This document shows, piece after piece, positions 24,131-34,275 of a DNA stretch of 64,000 nucleotides; the first letter of the stretch is position 1; each line of letters opens with the position of its first letter. The notes under the pieces are model-generated. The model was not told the DNA's origin. It was given only the letters and a program-made list of their open reading frames with translations, and searched no databases. A program made the position numbers and the translations under genes. This DNA is from Winogradskyella sp. (GTDB lineage Bacteria > Bacteroidota > Bacteroidia > Flavobacteriales > Flavobacteriaceae): the NCBI RefSeq assembly GCF_028282165.1, contig NZ_JANQIM010000003.1, forward strand, positions 1 to 64,000, read 5' to 3'.

Positions 24131-24988
24131 ATGGCTTGGTTTAAGAGAAAAGACAAAGGAATTCAAACGTCCACAGAAGAAAAAAAAGATACGCCCAAAG
24201 GGCTTTGGTATAAATCACCTACGGGAAAAATCATTGACACCAAAGAACTTGAACAAAATTTTTATGTAAGCCCTGAAGATGGTTACCATGTAAGAATTGG
24301 AAGCAAAGAATATTTTGAGATTCTTTTTGACGATAATGAGTTTAAAGAATTGGATACTAATCTCACATCTAAAGATCCATTAAAATTTGTAGATACTAAA
24401 AAATATCCTGATCGTTTAAAAGCAGCGCAATCCAAAACCAATCTTAAGGACGCTGTACGCACAGCTGTAGGCAAATCATACGGACAAGATTTGGTTATAG
24501 CATGCATGGATTTTAGCTTTATCGGTGGCTCCATGGGTAGCGTTGTTGGTGAAAAAATAGCCCGTGCTGCCGATTATGCTTTAAAGCATAACACGCCTTT
24601 TATGATTATTAGCAAATCTGGTGGAGCACGTATGATGGAAGCTGCATTATCATTGATGCAATTGGCAAAAACTTCAGCAAAACTAGCTCAATTGGCCGAA
24701 GCTAAGATTCCATATATTTCGTTATGTACTGATCCAACAACAGGTGGAACAACAGCCTCTTTCGCCATGCTTGGTGATATTAATATTGCAGAACCAGGTG
24801 CTTTAATTGGATTTGCAGGACCAAGGGTTGTAAGAGATACGACTGGTCAGGAACTTCCTGAAGGCTTCCAAACTTCAGAGTTTTTACTAGAACATGGTTT
24901 CTTGGATTTTATATCGCATAGAAAAGATTTAAAGAAAAAGATTAATCTCTATATAGATTTAATAAAAAACCAACCCTTAAGGGCATAA
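24131..24988 (+). CDS. accD: Acetyl-CoA carboxylase carboxyltransferase subunit beta, without the zinc ribbon cysteines
   Basis: The protein has 285 residues and covers the whole AccD fold: [17 protein letters not shown] near 135, [17 protein letters not shown] near 158, [12 protein letters not shown] near 200 and [13 protein letters not shown] near 228. It transfers the carboxyl group from biotin to acetyl-CoA, making malonyl-CoA for fatty acid synthesis, with AccA. The four zinc-ribbon Cys of the E. coli type are absent: the equivalent stretches read LWYKSPTGK and [12 protein letters not shown] recall the same loss in other flavobacterial AccD proteins. accA is not in the window. Confidence 0.94.
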   Translation: MAWFKRKDKGIQTSTEEKKDTPKGLWYKSPTGKIIDTKELEQNFYVSPEDGYHVRIGSKEYFEILFDDNEFKELDTNLTSKDPLKFVDTKKYPDRLKAAQSKTNLKDAVRTAVGKSYGQDLVIACMDFSFIGGSMGSVVGEKIARAADYALKHNTPFMIISKSGGARMMEAALSLMQLAKTSAKLAQLAEAKIPYISLCTDPTTGGTTASFAMLGDINIAEPGALIGFAGPRVVRDTTGQELPEGFQTSEFLLEHGFLDFISHRKDLKKKINLYIDLIKNQPLRA

Positions 24989-25032
24989 AAAAGCGAGCCT
25001 AATTTGACTACACTAAAGGCTCGCATTTTTTC
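24988..25032. terminator. Bidirectional terminator between accD and a convergent lipoprotein gene
   Basis: GCGAGCC (24993) pairs with GGCTCGC (25018), with T-rich tracts on both sides. It can therefore serve accD on the plus strand and the lipoprotein gene on the minus strand. Confidence 0.85.
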
Positions 25033-25061
25033 TTCAATCAAACTAAAACTAAATAACAATC

Positions 25062-25907
25062 CTAGTTTAAAGTTATAGGAATTTCTGTACCATTGTTAAA
25101 GGTAAAGGTAGCTTGGTTATCACAATTACCTTCTCCATAATCAAAAAGACCACCAAAGTTAGTGCGTTGTACATCAAAAGAACCACTTACAAAAAACGCA
25201 CAAATGACTTCTCTTCTTAAAGGCTCAATGACCTCATAAATATGTGTATTACCATTAACGAATGTAGCCGTCCAGTCCCCGGTAATTTCAAAAACATTAT
25301 CACTAAATACACCAGTACCAAAACCTTCCACCCATTCTCTAATTCTAGTACCCTCTCTAGACGCTTGTACACCATTTGGCCAAACAACTGTTATAGTTAA
25401 ATCGTGCGTAAATTGTGGATTACCATTTTCATTAGATAGTTCTCTTAGAATAGAACGACTTGCAATGACGTGCTTTGCATCAAAATAAAAGTCAAATAAA
25501 TTATAATTAATCTCTATTTGCTGCGCTTCTGGATCTCTCGTGTAATCAATAACAATTTGCCCTTGAATAAGATGTCCATTGACTATACAACCTTCTGTGC
25601 CAAAATCCAAGGTTAATTCTCTGTAACCTTGCTCAGCAACTAAGGTAACGGTAACACATTCTGGGATACCACTTGTGTAAACACCTTTACCAGATTCACT
25701 CAATTCTTGGCCCTCATAGGCATCGACAACCATATCCCCTAAAATGTTATCGACTTGATCAATCTCTGCTGAACGTTGAACCTCAGTCGTATCCTGTCCC
25801 AAATCTCCTGTACCAGAAGTTTCATCATTATCACTACATGATGTAAAGACCAAACCTAAAACCACGAGACAAAAAATTCCTTTTTTAAACACATTTAAAT
25901 TTTTCAT
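25062..25907 (-). CDS. Predicted lipoprotein of unknown function
   Basis: It has 281 residues with a clear lipoprotein signal (CLVVLGLVFTSCSDNDE), followed by a Ser/Asp/Glu-rich stretch typical of outer-membrane or surface lipoproteins of this phylum. The mature part is beta-rich with repeated two-strand units (ITGDWTATFVNGNTHIYEV, FDYGEGNCDNQATFTFNNG). I do not recognise a named domain. It is a single gene convergent with accD. Confidence 0.75.
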   Translation of the reverse strand: MKNLNVFKKGIFCLVVLGLVFTSCSDNDETSGTGDLGQDTTEVQRSAEIDQVDNILGDMVVDAYEGQELSESGKGVYTSGIPECVTVTLVAEQGYRELTLDFGTEGCIVNGHLIQGQIVIDYTRDPEAQQIEINYNLFDFYFDAKHVIASRSILRELSNENGNPQFTHDLTITVVWPNGVQASREGTRIREWVEGFGTGVFSDNVFEITGDWTATFVNGNTHIYEVIEPLRREVICAFFVSGSFDVQRTNFGGLFDYGEGNCDNQATFTFNNGTEIPITLN

Positions 25908-26020
25908 GATTACTTTTTTATTGTTAATACAGTGTTAAGACCATGACGATTAAGAAAGGTTTAATTTGAATCTAAAAAATAAAAGCATATTATTCTTAGT
26001 ACTTAATATTTAAATTTTCC

Positions 26021-26028
26021 TATATTTG
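26021..26028 (+). promoter_or_regulatory. -7 box of the rpsO promoter
   Basis: TATATTTG lies 55 bases before the chosen rpsO start and matches TAnnTTTG. It also argues for the downstream start, since the 26033 start in the track would fall at or before the transcription start. Confidence 0.55.
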
Positions 26029-26083
26029 CTGCTTGAAAGAAGGCCTTTCAAAGTACATAACAATCATTTACAACAATATTAGA

Positions 26084-26353
26084 ATGTATTTAACTAAAGA
26101 AAAGAAAGAAGAAATCTTCTCAAAATACGGTAAAGGAAAAAATGATACCGGTTCTGCAGAAGGACAAATCGCGTTATTCACGCTAAGGATTAACCATTTA
26201 ACTGAGCACTTAAAGAACAATCGTAAAGATTATAATACTGAACGCTCGTTAGTAAAATTGGTTGGTAAACGTCGCGCGTTGCTAGATTATTTAACCAAGA
26301 AAGATATCTTAAGATATCGTGCTATCGTTAAAGAACTAGGATTAAGAAAATAA
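26084..26353 (+). CDS. rpsO: 30S ribosomal protein S15
   Basis: The track start at 26033 adds 17 unrelated residues. The ATG at 26084 gives MYLTKEKKEEIFSKYGK and 89 residues, the normal S15 length. Signature segments are visible: DTGSAEGQIALFTLRINHLTEHLK, then LVKLVGKRRALLDYLTKKD. S15 binds 16S rRNA early in small-subunit assembly. It lies upstream of pnp, the same order as in many bacteria, but a strong terminator stands between them here. Confidence 0.97.
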   Translation: MYLTKEKKEEIFSKYGKGKNDTGSAEGQIALFTLRINHLTEHLKNNRKDYNTERSLVKLVGKRRALLDYLTKKDILRYRAIVKELGLRK

Positions 26354-26383
26354 AAAGAACCACGCTTTTAGCGTGGTTTTTCA
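26353..26383 (+). terminator. Terminator of rpsO
   Basis: AACCACGC pairs perfectly with GCGTGGTT around a 5-base loop, followed by TTTT, directly after the rpsO stop. Confidence 0.9.
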
Positions 26384-26438
26384 TTATATATAACGCAACC
26401 GAAAGCGTCTAAAATTCGGATTGAAAATAGCAGATAAG

Positions 26439-26457
26439 ATCCCAAGACGTTTGGGAC
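26439..26457 (+). repeat. Hairpin in the pnp leader region
   Basis: TCCCAA pairs with TTGGGA around GACGT. It lies about 100 bases before the pnp start and lacks a T-tract. The wording GATCCCAAGACGTTTGGGAC resembles part of the structured element near 9594-9618. It could be a leader hairpin for pnp control or a decayed element copy. Confidence 0.4.
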
Positions 26458-26556
26458 TACGGTTTTTCATTGGTCATAACAACTACACACAACAACACAA
26501 CGACCATTGTTTAACGCAACTTTGTTATGATTATATCAAAGTGAGAAAAAAAATTT

Positions 26557-28800
26557 ATGATTCCAAAAACTTACAAAGAGGTCATTGACCTTGGTGATGG
26601 TAGAGAAATATCTATCGAGACCGGAAAATTAGCCAAACAAGCGCATGGTAGCGTTGTGGTGCAATCAGGAAACTGTATGCTATTGTGTACGGTTGTTTCT
26701 AATTATCATTCAGCAGATGTAGACTTTTTACCTTTAACTGTAGATTACAGAGAGAAGTTTGCTGCAGCAGGTCGTTATCCTGGTGGATTCTTTAAAAGAG
26801 AAGCAAGACCAAGCGATGGTGAAGTATTAACCATGCGATTGGTTGATAGATGTCTTCGTCCATTGTTCCCAAAGGATTATCATGCAGAAACCCAGGTTAT
26901 GATTCAGTTGATGTCTCACGATTCTGATGTGATGCCAGACGCTATGGCAGGTTTAGCAGCATCAGCAGCGATACAATTATCAGACATTCCTTTTGAAACA
27001 GCTATATCCGAAGTAAGAGTTGGCCGTATAAATGGTGAGTTTATCATCAATCCTTCGCTGACACAATTAGAAGAATCTGATATCGATATGATGATTGGCG
27101 CTTCGGCAGATTCAGTAATGATGGTTGAAGGTGAAATGAATGAGATTTCAGAAGAAGAAATGGTAGAAGCTATCAAATTTGCGCATGAGGCCATTAAGAT
27201 TCAATGCGATGCACAATCAAAACTAGCAGAAGCCTTCGGCAAAAAAGAAACACGAGAGTACGACCCTGAAATTGAGGACGAAGATTTGGCTAAAAAGATT
27301 CATGATATGGTTTATGACAAAACCTATGAAATAGCTAAAGCTGGTTCTTCAAAACATGAAAGAGGTGCTGCATTTAGTGAAATTAAGGAAGGTGTTTTTG
27401 AATCTTTTACGGAAGAAGAGCAGGATGAATTAGGAAAACTGATTCACAAATACGTAGCAAAATCCCAAAAAGAAGCCATTAGAAACTTAACCTTGGATGA
27501 AGGTTTACGTTTAGACGGCCGAAAAACTGATGAAATACGACCTATTTGGTGCGAGGTGGATTATTTACCTTCTACTCATGGTTCCGCTATTTTTACCAGA
27601 GGTGAAACTCAAGCTTTAGCTACAGTAACTTTAGGTACAAGTAGAGAAGCAAATGTTATAGACATGCCATCTTACGAAGGTGAAGAACGTTTCTATCTAC
27701 ATTACAATTTTCCACCATTTTCGACAGGGGAAGCTCGCCCAATCCGTGGTACATCTCGTAGAGAAGTTGGTCATGGTAATTTAGCGCAACGTGCCTTAAA
27801 AGGTATGGTTCCCGACGATTGTCCTTACACGGTAAGAGTGGTTTCAGAAGTATTAGAATCTAATGGCTCCTCTTCTATGGCTACGGTATGTTCTGGTACA
27901 ATGGCTTTAATGGATGCTGGTGTTCAACTCAAAAAACCAGTTTCTGGTATCGCTATGGGATTAATCTCTGATGGCGATAAATACGCAGTACTTTCAGATA
28001 TTTTAGGGGACGAAGATCACTTAGGTGATATGGATTTTAAAGTTACCGGAACTGCTGAAGGCATTACGGCAACCCAAATGGATATTAAGATCAAGGGGTT
28101 GTCTTACGAAATTTTGGTAAAGGCCTTGATGCAAGCTAAAGAAGGTCGCTTACACATCCTAGAGAAGTTAACGGATACTATTGAAGAGCCAAATGCAGAA
28201 GTTAAAGCACACGCGCCTAAGATTATTACCAAGATTATTCCTGGAGAGTATATAGGAGCAGTGATTGGTTCTGGTGGTAAAGTGATTCAAGAATTACAAA
28301 AAGAAACCAACACCACTATTGTTATTAATGAAGATCCTGTAACCGAAAAAGGTATTGTTGAGATTTTAGGTACAGATCAAGCCGGTATCGATAAGGTTAT
28401 TGCTACAATTGAAGCTGTAATGTTTAAACCAGAAGTTGGTAGCATTTATGAGGTAAAGGTGATAAAAGTATTAGAATTTGGAGCTGTTGTAGAGTATACT
28501 GAAGCACCTGGTAATGAAGTCTTATTGCACGTTAGTGAATTGGCATGGGAACGTACCGAAAATGTAACTGACGTTGTGAATATGGGAGATGTGTTTGACG
28601 TGAAATATTTTGGTATTGATCCAAAAACGCGCAAGGAAAAAGTATCTCGTAAAGCTATTTTACCAAAGCCAGAAGGTTGGCAACCACGTCCAAAACGCGA
28701 TAATAACAATCGCGGAGGCAATAACAGAGGTAGAGATAATCGTAATAGGGATAACCGAAGAAACGACAGAAAACCTAGAGAAGATAGAAAAGAGGAATAA
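26557..28800 (+). CDS. pnp: Polyribonucleotide nucleotidyltransferase (PNPase)
   Basis: It has 747 residues and follows the PNPase plan. A first RNase PH-like domain contains [16 protein letters not shown] and [18 protein letters not shown], followed by the alpha-helical linker and the second RNase PH domain with [14 protein letters not shown] and [23 protein letters not shown]. Then come a KH domain ([21 protein letters not shown] near 570) and an S1 domain ([21 protein letters not shown] near 630). The C-terminal tail is rich in Arg, Asn and Gly and may bind RNA. It degrades RNA 3' to 5' phosphorolytically. Confidence 0.97.
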   Translation: MIPKTYKEVIDLGDGREISIETGKLAKQAHGSVVVQSGNCMLLCTVVSNYHSADVDFLPLTVDYREKFAAAGRYPGGFFKREARPSDGEVLTMRLVDRCLRPLFPKDYHAETQVMIQLMSHDSDVMPDAMAGLAASAAIQLSDIPFETAISEVRVGRINGEFIINPSLTQLEESDIDMMIGASADSVMMVEGEMNEISEEEMVEAIKFAHEAIKIQCDAQSKLAEAFGKKETREYDPEIEDEDLAKKIHDMVYDKTYEIAKAGSSKHERGAAFSEIKEGVFESFTEEEQDELGKLIHKYVAKSQKEAIRNLTLDEGLRLDGRKTDEIRPIWCEVDYLPSTHGSAIFTRGETQALATVTLGTSREANVIDMPSYEGEERFYLHYNFPPFSTGEARPIRGTSRREVGHGNLAQRALKGMVPDDCPYTVRVVSEVLESNGSSSMATVCSGTMALMDAGVQLKKPVSGIAMGLISDGDKYAVLSDILGDEDHLGDMDFKVTGTAEGITATQMDIKIKGLSYEILVKALMQAKEGRLHILEKLTDTIEEPNAEVKAHAPKIITKIIPGEYIGAVIGSGGKVIQELQKETNTTIVINEDPVTEKGIVEILGTDQAGIDKVIATIEAVMFKPEVGSIYEVKVIKVLEFGAVVEYTEAPGNEVLLHVSELAWERTENVTDVVNMGDVFDVKYFGIDPKTRKEKVSRKAILPKPEGWQPRPKRDNNNRGGNNRGRDNRNRDNRRNDRKPREDRKEE

Positions 28801-28825
28801 ACAGTTTGCTATATAAATAATTTAG

Positions 28826-28858
28826 AAAGCCCAAATGGAATATTCATTTGGGCTTTTG
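28826..28858 (+). terminator. Terminator of pnp
   Basis: AAGCCCAAATG and CATTTGGGCTT pair perfectly around a 7-base loop, followed by TT and T-rich sequence, 26 bases after the pnp stop. Confidence 0.8.
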
Positions 28859-28869
28859 TATTTAATAAG

Positions 28870-29268
28870 TTATGGTGGTGTTAGCTCTGCTACAGTGCGA
28901 CCGACACCAACAAAGATCATTACAATAGCAATCATACCTCCAGTACACAAGAGCGCAACAACAGTGAGTATTGGAGAAAGCACTTTATTATGTAACCTTA
29001 TTGAATATATATTTCTTTCTAAAAGAAGGGTTTTGGTCTTACCTTTTAAACCATAAAATTGATTACTGTCCTTAATTATTTGTTTGTATTTAAAAGTCTG
29101 GCCATTCTTAGTTTTAATTTTAACGCGTTTTCTAGCTGCAACCGCACGATCAAGAGAAACACTATCATAATGGTATACGCGACAACTCTGAAACATAACT
29201 AGAACGGCAAACAAAAAACTTACGAATTGCATTCGAGTTTTGACAATTTGAACATAGTTTCGACTCAT
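28870..29268 (-). CDS. Small predicted lipoprotein with a C-terminal membrane segment
   Basis: It has 132 residues with a lipoprotein-like signal (FVSFLFAVLVMFQSC). The true start could be the internal Met at residue 13 (MQFVSFLF). A short basic beta region follows (RVKIKTKNGQTFKYKQI), then a hydrophobic C-terminal segment (LTVVALLCTGGMIAIVMIFVG). No named family is recognised. It is convergent with pnp. Confidence 0.65.
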   Translation of the reverse strand: MSRNYVQIVKTRMQFVSFLFAVLVMFQSCRVYHYDSVSLDRAVAARKRVKIKTKNGQTFKYKQIIKDSNQFYGLKGKTKTLLLERNIYSIRLHNKVLSPILTVVALLCTGGMIAIVMIFVGVGRTVAELTPP

Positions 29269-29553
29269 ACTTAATAAGTTATTTCATACACTAAAAATAG
29301 ACAAATGCTTTCATATATATTCAAAAAATCTAGATGTTAGTTTACTAAGCACCTCCAATCAAATAATAAATTGAAAAAAGACTACAGAAGATATAGCTTC
29401 TGAATTAGCATGAGCAAAACGAGCCGAAAATTGATCATAAATCTATTCTTTAAAAGAGATAAAATCCTTGTCTTTTTTAACGAATTACAGACTAGAAAAG
29501 CTAAAAGCGTGAATTCAAATAGAAAACAAGATTTTTATTCTTGCAATTGTCTG

Positions 29554-31239
29554 CTAAAAATTCATGAGTAAGCTTGCCGATAGCCCTGTCGCTTCTGGCA
29601 CAAATCGACATACACCACCAACACAGACCAGACCAGCTCTCTGTCTACCGTAGTTGAGGGATACACGTGTAGTTCCTTTATTAAAGCTACCTCCAAAATT
29701 ATAATAATGATTTTCTGATGTACTACTATCATCACCACTATTATAAATATCATTGACGTAAAATGACAGCCTTGGACTAACGTTATACTCCAATGTTCCT
29801 CCAACCCAATTGTGATTATCTGAATTAGACCATAGTCTTTGCAACTCCAATCTAACTGATTGACCAATTCTTCCAAATTTATAAAAGGTTTCGCCTACAA
29901 CAATATTGGCTTGAATTTGCTCTCCAGAAAAATTATCTTCAATAATTCTTTGGTTATAGTATTGATTGACATAATAAAAAATAGAGTTCCATTTTTTATT
30001 CCACTTTTTGCGTATTTCTAAGCTTATATCTGAAAAATATTTTTCACCAAAACCAAAATAGTCAACATCATAAGACAATTCACCAAAATCATAGTCTCCT
30101 TTTAAGCCTGCCCAATAAGACGCATTAAAAGCCAGTTTTGTACCATATTTACCGCCTAAAGGTGTCCCCTTTTTAATGTTATAAAACACATCGATTTGCC
30201 CGCCTATTTCACCAGCCTCCATAAGCTGTGGATCTACAAAAACTACTTGCGATTGTGCTTGATAAACAAATATATTAGTCAACAGATAATCATGCTGCTT
30301 GGTAAGGGCTGGAGTGAAATTGATATTATTTTCCAGAAAAACATTACCTGTCGTTTCACGCTCAGAGAAGAAGCCCATATTTTCTAAACGTCTAAAAGTA
30401 GCATCTACACCAAATCCTTTTGTAGAAAAACCTGTATTAAATAGTAAAGCACTACCTGGTTCTACAAAATCATTAATCAATTGACCTGCTAACACAACAA
30501 CATCATCTGATTTTGCTACATATTCTGCACTGGCATAGAAGCTGTTTTTGGAAAAATTAACACGTCCCGAAAAAACATTTGTTAAATCATCAAAATTTGG
30601 TTCTTCAATATCGGTTTCTTCTTCACGTCCTACGTAGCTAAATCCTAGACTTAGAGACGAATCTTCAATATTAAAAATTGAAAAAATATCTACTACGGCA
30701 TTAAAGCCATAAATATCACCCTCTGAGGTTTTAAAACCAACACGTTGCTTACCGTAAAGCCCAGTAAGCGACAAATAATCCGTTGGCATGTATATTGCGC
30801 GTCCACCTAAAAGTGCGTTATTTAGTCCCAATTGCCGATCTTCCCAATTTCTCAGTACCAAGCCACTTCCAAATTGTTCATAATAATGACCGGCATTAAC
30901 TTCTAGTTTAGAATTTTTGTAGTTCAACGAATAAATTCCTAAATCGGTACCATCAAAATTAGGCGAGTAATTCAATAATGGTAATGGTTCGTAAGATTCT
31001 ACTTGAACCGTCGCTGTGAAGTTCTTTAGAAAATCGTAATCTAATTTTAAATAGGAGTTTACCCTTACATGTTCATCGCCATCATTATTATCGCCATCAA
31101 AGAAGGGTCCTGTTCTTTTGTCATCATTATACCAAGCCATATTAGATTCGAGGCCAACCCTAAGGTTATCTAAAATTTGACTAGAGGCTTGATGTAATGA
31201 TAGACAAAATACTAATAGTAGTATTAGCTTTTTCATCAA
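29554..31239 (-). CDS. DUF6029-type exported outer-membrane protein
   Basis: It has 561 residues with a signal peptide (MMKKLILLLVFCLSLHQASSQ). The mature part starts ILDNLRVGLESNMAWYNDD and alternates strands throughout, ending ATGLSASLLMNF with a terminal Phe, which fits an outer-membrane barrel of about 20 or more strands. It resembles proteins labelled DUF6029 that accompany TlpA and Omp28-like genes in flavobacteria. It lies 51 bases downstream of the thioredoxin-like gene in the same direction. Function is unknown. Confidence 0.78.
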   Translation of the reverse strand: MMKKLILLLVFCLSLHQASSQILDNLRVGLESNMAWYNDDKRTGPFFDGDNNDGDEHVRVNSYLKLDYDFLKNFTATVQVESYEPLPLLNYSPNFDGTDLGIYSLNYKNSKLEVNAGHYYEQFGSGLVLRNWEDRQLGLNNALLGGRAIYMPTDYLSLTGLYGKQRVGFKTSEGDIYGFNAVVDIFSIFNIEDSSLSLGFSYVGREEETDIEEPNFDDLTNVFSGRVNFSKNSFYASAEYVAKSDDVVVLAGQLINDFVEPGSALLFNTGFSTKGFGVDATFRRLENMGFFSERETTGNVFLENNINFTPALTKQHDYLLTNIFVYQAQSQVVFVDPQLMEAGEIGGQIDVFYNIKKGTPLGGKYGTKLAFNASYWAGLKGDYDFGELSYDVDYFGFGEKYFSDISLEIRKKWNKKWNSIFYYVNQYYNQRIIEDNFSGEQIQANIVVGETFYKFGRIGQSVRLELQRLWSNSDNHNWVGGTLEYNVSPRLSFYVNDIYNSGDDSSTSENHYYNFGGSFNKGTTRVSLNYGRQRAGLVCVGGVCRFVPEATGLSASLLMNF

Positions 31240-31290
31240 AAGTTGTGATTAATTTAGTTAGAATGAGTTAGAATGTTTAGATTTTTTAGG

Positions 31291-31773
31291 CTACTTTTTA
31301 TAATGTGCCTTGACCACCTCATAGAGTTCTTCTTCACTACCAGGGGTGTAGCCAGTTCGGGTATGAATAATTTCACCATCTTTTACAACAATGACATAGG
31401 GCAACACATTAATGTTTAGAGCTCTTTTTAGATCTTGATTATCGTCTAATAAAATTTGGTATTCCCAATCTTTTCCATTCACAAGTGGAATGACTCGCTT
31501 TTTTGTTCTGGCATCATCCGTGGATACGGCAATAACTTCAACATTGGTTTCATCTTGCCATTCTTCGTACAAATCCGCAATAGCATCCAATTCATTAATA
31601 CATGGCACGCACCATGTTGCCCAAAAACTAAAAATTTTGATGTTTTCTGAACTCGCTAGGTCTTGTATTGAAATGGTTTCGCCCTCTAAATTGTTAAGTG
31701 ATACGTCAGGTAAATCTTGTCCACTAACAAAATAGGTGCCCATTAATAGAACGGTCATAAATAGGTTTTTCAT
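31291..31773 (-). CDS. TlpA-like periplasmic thiol-disulfide oxidoreductase
   Basis: It has 160 residues with a signal peptide (MKNLFMTVLLMGTYFVSG) and a thioredoxin-like TlpA/ResA domain. The active site is FWATWCVPCINE near residues 50-61, and the cis-Pro loop is NVLPYVIVVKDGEI. Such proteins reduce or transfer disulfides outside the cytoplasm. It precedes the DUF6029 gene and is divergent from the Omp28-like gene, which has its own CxxC motif, so a shared thiol-redox task is likely by context. Confidence 0.88.
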   Translation of the reverse strand: MKNLFMTVLLMGTYFVSGQDLPDVSLNNLEGETISIQDLASSENIKIFSFWATWCVPCINELDAIADLYEEWQDETNVEVIAVSTDDARTKKRVIPLVNGKDWEYQILLDDNQDLKRALNINVLPYVIVVKDGEIIHTRTGYTPGSEEELYEVVKAHYKK

Positions 31774-31899
31774 AAAGTTGTTGTTTTTATATTTTTCTTA
31801 ATATTTTGCAATAATAATACCAGTTTTTTAAAAAAATAGTATAATTTGCATTTTTTTACAGAAAAATACTATTAAACTTTAATTAAATCTTTCAATGTT

Positions 31900-32994
31900 A
31901 TGAAAACAAAAAACTTAATTCATTCTCTTTTTATTTGCCTAGCTTTTTGCTTTAGTTCGTGCAGCAGCGATAGTGATGGTGATGGAAACGGAAATGGTAA
32001 TGGAAACGGAAATGGAACTAATGACATTACAAGTATCTCCGTTGAAATATCGAACTCAGTAGAATGTGGCATCTATGTAGGTGATATTATCAGCTTTTCA
32101 GTAAAAGGCAACAATAATACTGATGTTACCAATTCAGCTACGATTTCTGTTAACGGTACTGCCATAAGTGGTAATACTTATACCACAACCGAAGCAGGAT
32201 CATTGCAAGTTACAGCTACTTATGAAGATATTAGTACAAGCGGTAATCTAAATGTAAATGTAGCAGAAGATTATGCTAAATTTACTAAGCATGTGTTAAT
32301 AGAGGACTATACAGGTACTTGGTGTCCTTTTTGCCCAAGAGTGTCTTACGCTATTGAGTTAACAAAGGAACAAACGGATCAACTTGCAATAGTTGCTATA
32401 CACTGGGATGATGAATTTTCAGCTCCTGAATCGAATAGTATGGTATCAACTTTTAACATCTCAGGTTTCCCAACAGTAAAAATCGATAGAAACACTGACT
32501 GGGCATTCCCAGAACCAAATAATGTTGACCAAGTCGTTGACAAAACACTATGTGATAATTCTCCTTTAGGATTGGCGTTAGCACCAACCATTAACGGTAA
32601 TACCATGACCATTGATGTTGAAGCTAAATTTAGTGAAGACTTTAGCTTCAACAATACAAGACTTGTATTAATGGTTGTTGAAGATGGGTTAATTGCAGAC
32701 CAAGAGAACAATCAAAGTTATTATGGAGGCCAAAACCCTATTCCGGATTTTGTGCATGATCACGTACTAAGAGCAAGCTTAACAGATTTTACTGGTGATG
32801 CTATATCGGCTAGTGAGGTTACTAACGGCATGTACAACAGAACATTTACAGCTAATCTTCCTTCTAATGTAGCTGACGCCTCAAATGTAAGTTTTGTGGC
32901 ATTTATTTCTAATGATGATTTTACGGATTCTCCTGTTGTCATTAATGCAAGAGTCGCTCATTTTGGTGATGACCAGTCATTTGAAGAGAACTAG
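31900..32994 (+). CDS. Omp28-related lipoprotein with thioredoxin-like CxxC motif
   Basis: It has 364 residues with a lipoprotein signal (LFICLAFCFSSC) and a flexible acidic Gly-Asn linker (SDSDGDGNGNGNGNGNG). An Ig-like domain covers about residues 45-125 (VECGIYVGDIISFSVKGN). The Omp28/thioredoxin-like domain follows, with LIEDYTGTWCPFCPR near 133-147 and the cis-Pro loop ISGFPTVKID near 188. Known relatives are outer-membrane or exported lipoproteins. The linker suggests exposure away from the membrane. Divergent TlpA and DUF6029 genes form the same module. Confidence 0.87.
   Translation: MKTKNLIHSLFICLAFCFSSCSSDSDGDGNGNGNGNGNGTNDITSISVEISNSVECGIYVGDIISFSVKGNNNTDVTNSATISVNGTAISGNTYTTTEAGSLQVTATYEDISTSGNLNVNVAEDYAKFTKHVLIEDYTGTWCPFCPRVSYAIELTKEQTDQLAIVAIHWDDEFSAPESNSMVSTFNISGFPTVKIDRNTDWAFPEPNNVDQVVDKTLCDNSPLGLALAPTINGNTMTIDVEAKFSEDFSFNNTRLVLMVVEDGLIADQENNQSYYGGQNPIPDFVHDHVLRASLTDFTGDAISASEVTNGMYNRTFTANLPSNVADASNVSFVAFISNDDFTDSPVVINARVAHFGDDQSFEEN
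31979..32017 (+). repeat. Imperfect 6-base tandem repeat encoding Gly-Asn
   Basis: About six units of GGAAAY/GGTAAT follow each other directly after the lipobox of the Omp28-like gene. The codon pattern GGAAAC GGAAAT GGTAAT GGAAAC GGAAAT suggests unit slippage of in-frame hexamers, changing only linker length. Confidence 0.75.
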
Positions 32995-33034
32995 TCTATA
33001 AACTATTATCATTGACCAATTATCGGTTATGATA

Positions 33035-33080
33035 AACAAACCTCTTATCAAATATGATTGATAAGAGGTTTGTTGTTTTA
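33035..33080 (+). terminator. Terminator of the Omp28-like gene
   Basis: AACAAACCTCTTATCA and TGATAAGAGGTTTGTT form a perfect 16-base stem with an 8-base loop, followed by GTTTTA. Confidence 0.85.
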
Positions 33081-33254
33081 TCGAATAAAATTTAACGCAG
33101 ATAAGAGTTATTGTATTAACGTATTCTATTAAGGTTCATTGACTTAAGCGAGTTTTAAAACTTTTTTACATTATTCTGTAACATTTTATCTATATATAAC
33201 GTATAATAAGGAGCAACCTGTTGTTGCGAAAAATTGCACAAATCTTAAAATTAC

Positions 33255-34118
33255 ATGAGACAACTTAAAATTACCAAGCAGGTAACCAACCGCGAGACCG
33301 CATCATTAGACAAGTATTTACAAGAAATCGGTAAAGTAGATCTAATAACAGCGGATGAGGAAGTTGAGTTAGCCCAGCGTATCAAAGCTGGTGACCAAGT
33401 TGCTTTAGAAAAGCTAACTAAAGCCAATTTACGTTTTGTAGTTTCTGTCGCCAAACAATATCAAAATCAAGGGTTAACGTTGCCAGATTTAATTAACGAA
33501 GGTAATCTTGGTTTGATTAAAGCTGCACAACGTTTTGATGAAACCCGCGGTTTTAAATTCATCTCTTATGCGGTATGGTGGATTCGCCAATCTATATTGC
33601 AAGCACTGGCAGAACAATCTCGTATTGTGCGTTTACCGTTGAACAAGATTGGTTCTATAAATAAAATCAACAAAACCTTTGCATTTTTAGAGCAAAGTCA
33701 TGAGAGACCACCTTCTGCCGAGGAGATAGCAAAGGAGTTGGATATGACGATTAACGACGTTAAAGAGTCCATGAAAAATTCTGGACGCCATGTATCCATG
33801 GATGCTCCTTTAGTTGAAGGTGAGGATTCTAACTTGTATGATGTATTACGAAGTGGTGAATCTCCAAATCCCGATAAGGATTTATTACATGAATCTTTAC
33901 GTACAGAGATTGAGCGTGCCCTTGAGACACTAACTCCTCGTGAAGCTGATGTGATTCGTTTATATTTTGGATTGGGAAATCAACATCCTATGACTTTAGA
34001 AGAAATTGGTGAAACGTTTGATTTAACACGTGAACGTGTAAGACAGATTAAAGAAAAAGCAATTCGTAGATTAAAACATACATCACGCAGTAAAATATTA
34101 AAGACCTATTTAGGATAA
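33255..34118 (+). CDS. rpoD: RNA polymerase primary sigma factor RpoD/SigA
   Basis: It has 287 residues, the compact size typical of Bacteroidota primary sigma factors without the long region 1.1 and spacer. Region 1.2 reads [26 protein letters not shown]. Regions 2.1-2.4 contain [35 protein letters not shown] and [16 protein letters not shown]. Region 3 includes RLPLNKIG. Region 4.2 ends [29 protein letters not shown]. This sigma factor would read the TAnnTTTG promoters noted in the window. Confidence 0.97.
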   Translation: MRQLKITKQVTNRETASLDKYLQEIGKVDLITADEEVELAQRIKAGDQVALEKLTKANLRFVVSVAKQYQNQGLTLPDLINEGNLGLIKAAQRFDETRGFKFISYAVWWIRQSILQALAEQSRIVRLPLNKIGSINKINKTFAFLEQSHERPPSAEEIAKELDMTINDVKESMKNSGRHVSMDAPLVEGEDSNLYDVLRSGESPNPDKDLLHESLRTEIERALETLTPREADVIRLYFGLGNQHPMTLEEIGETFDLTRERVRQIKEKAIRRLKHTSRSKILKTYLG

Positions 34119-34204
34119 GGTTAGTTTTTTGTATATTTAACGACCAACCTAATAAAGGTAACAACAGTTACAAAACATAACTGTTCGTTTTTTGATTGAT
34201 GAAA

Positions 34205-34239
34205 GAACCTCCGGCTGATTACCGGAGGTTCACTTTTTT
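34205..34239 (+). terminator. Terminator of rpoD
   Basis: GAACCTCCGG and CCGGAGGTTC form a perfect 10-base stem with a 7-base loop, followed by ACTTTTTT. Confidence 0.9.
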
Positions 34240-34275
34240 ATACTATATTAGAAGTGTATCTACACGACTTTTATA

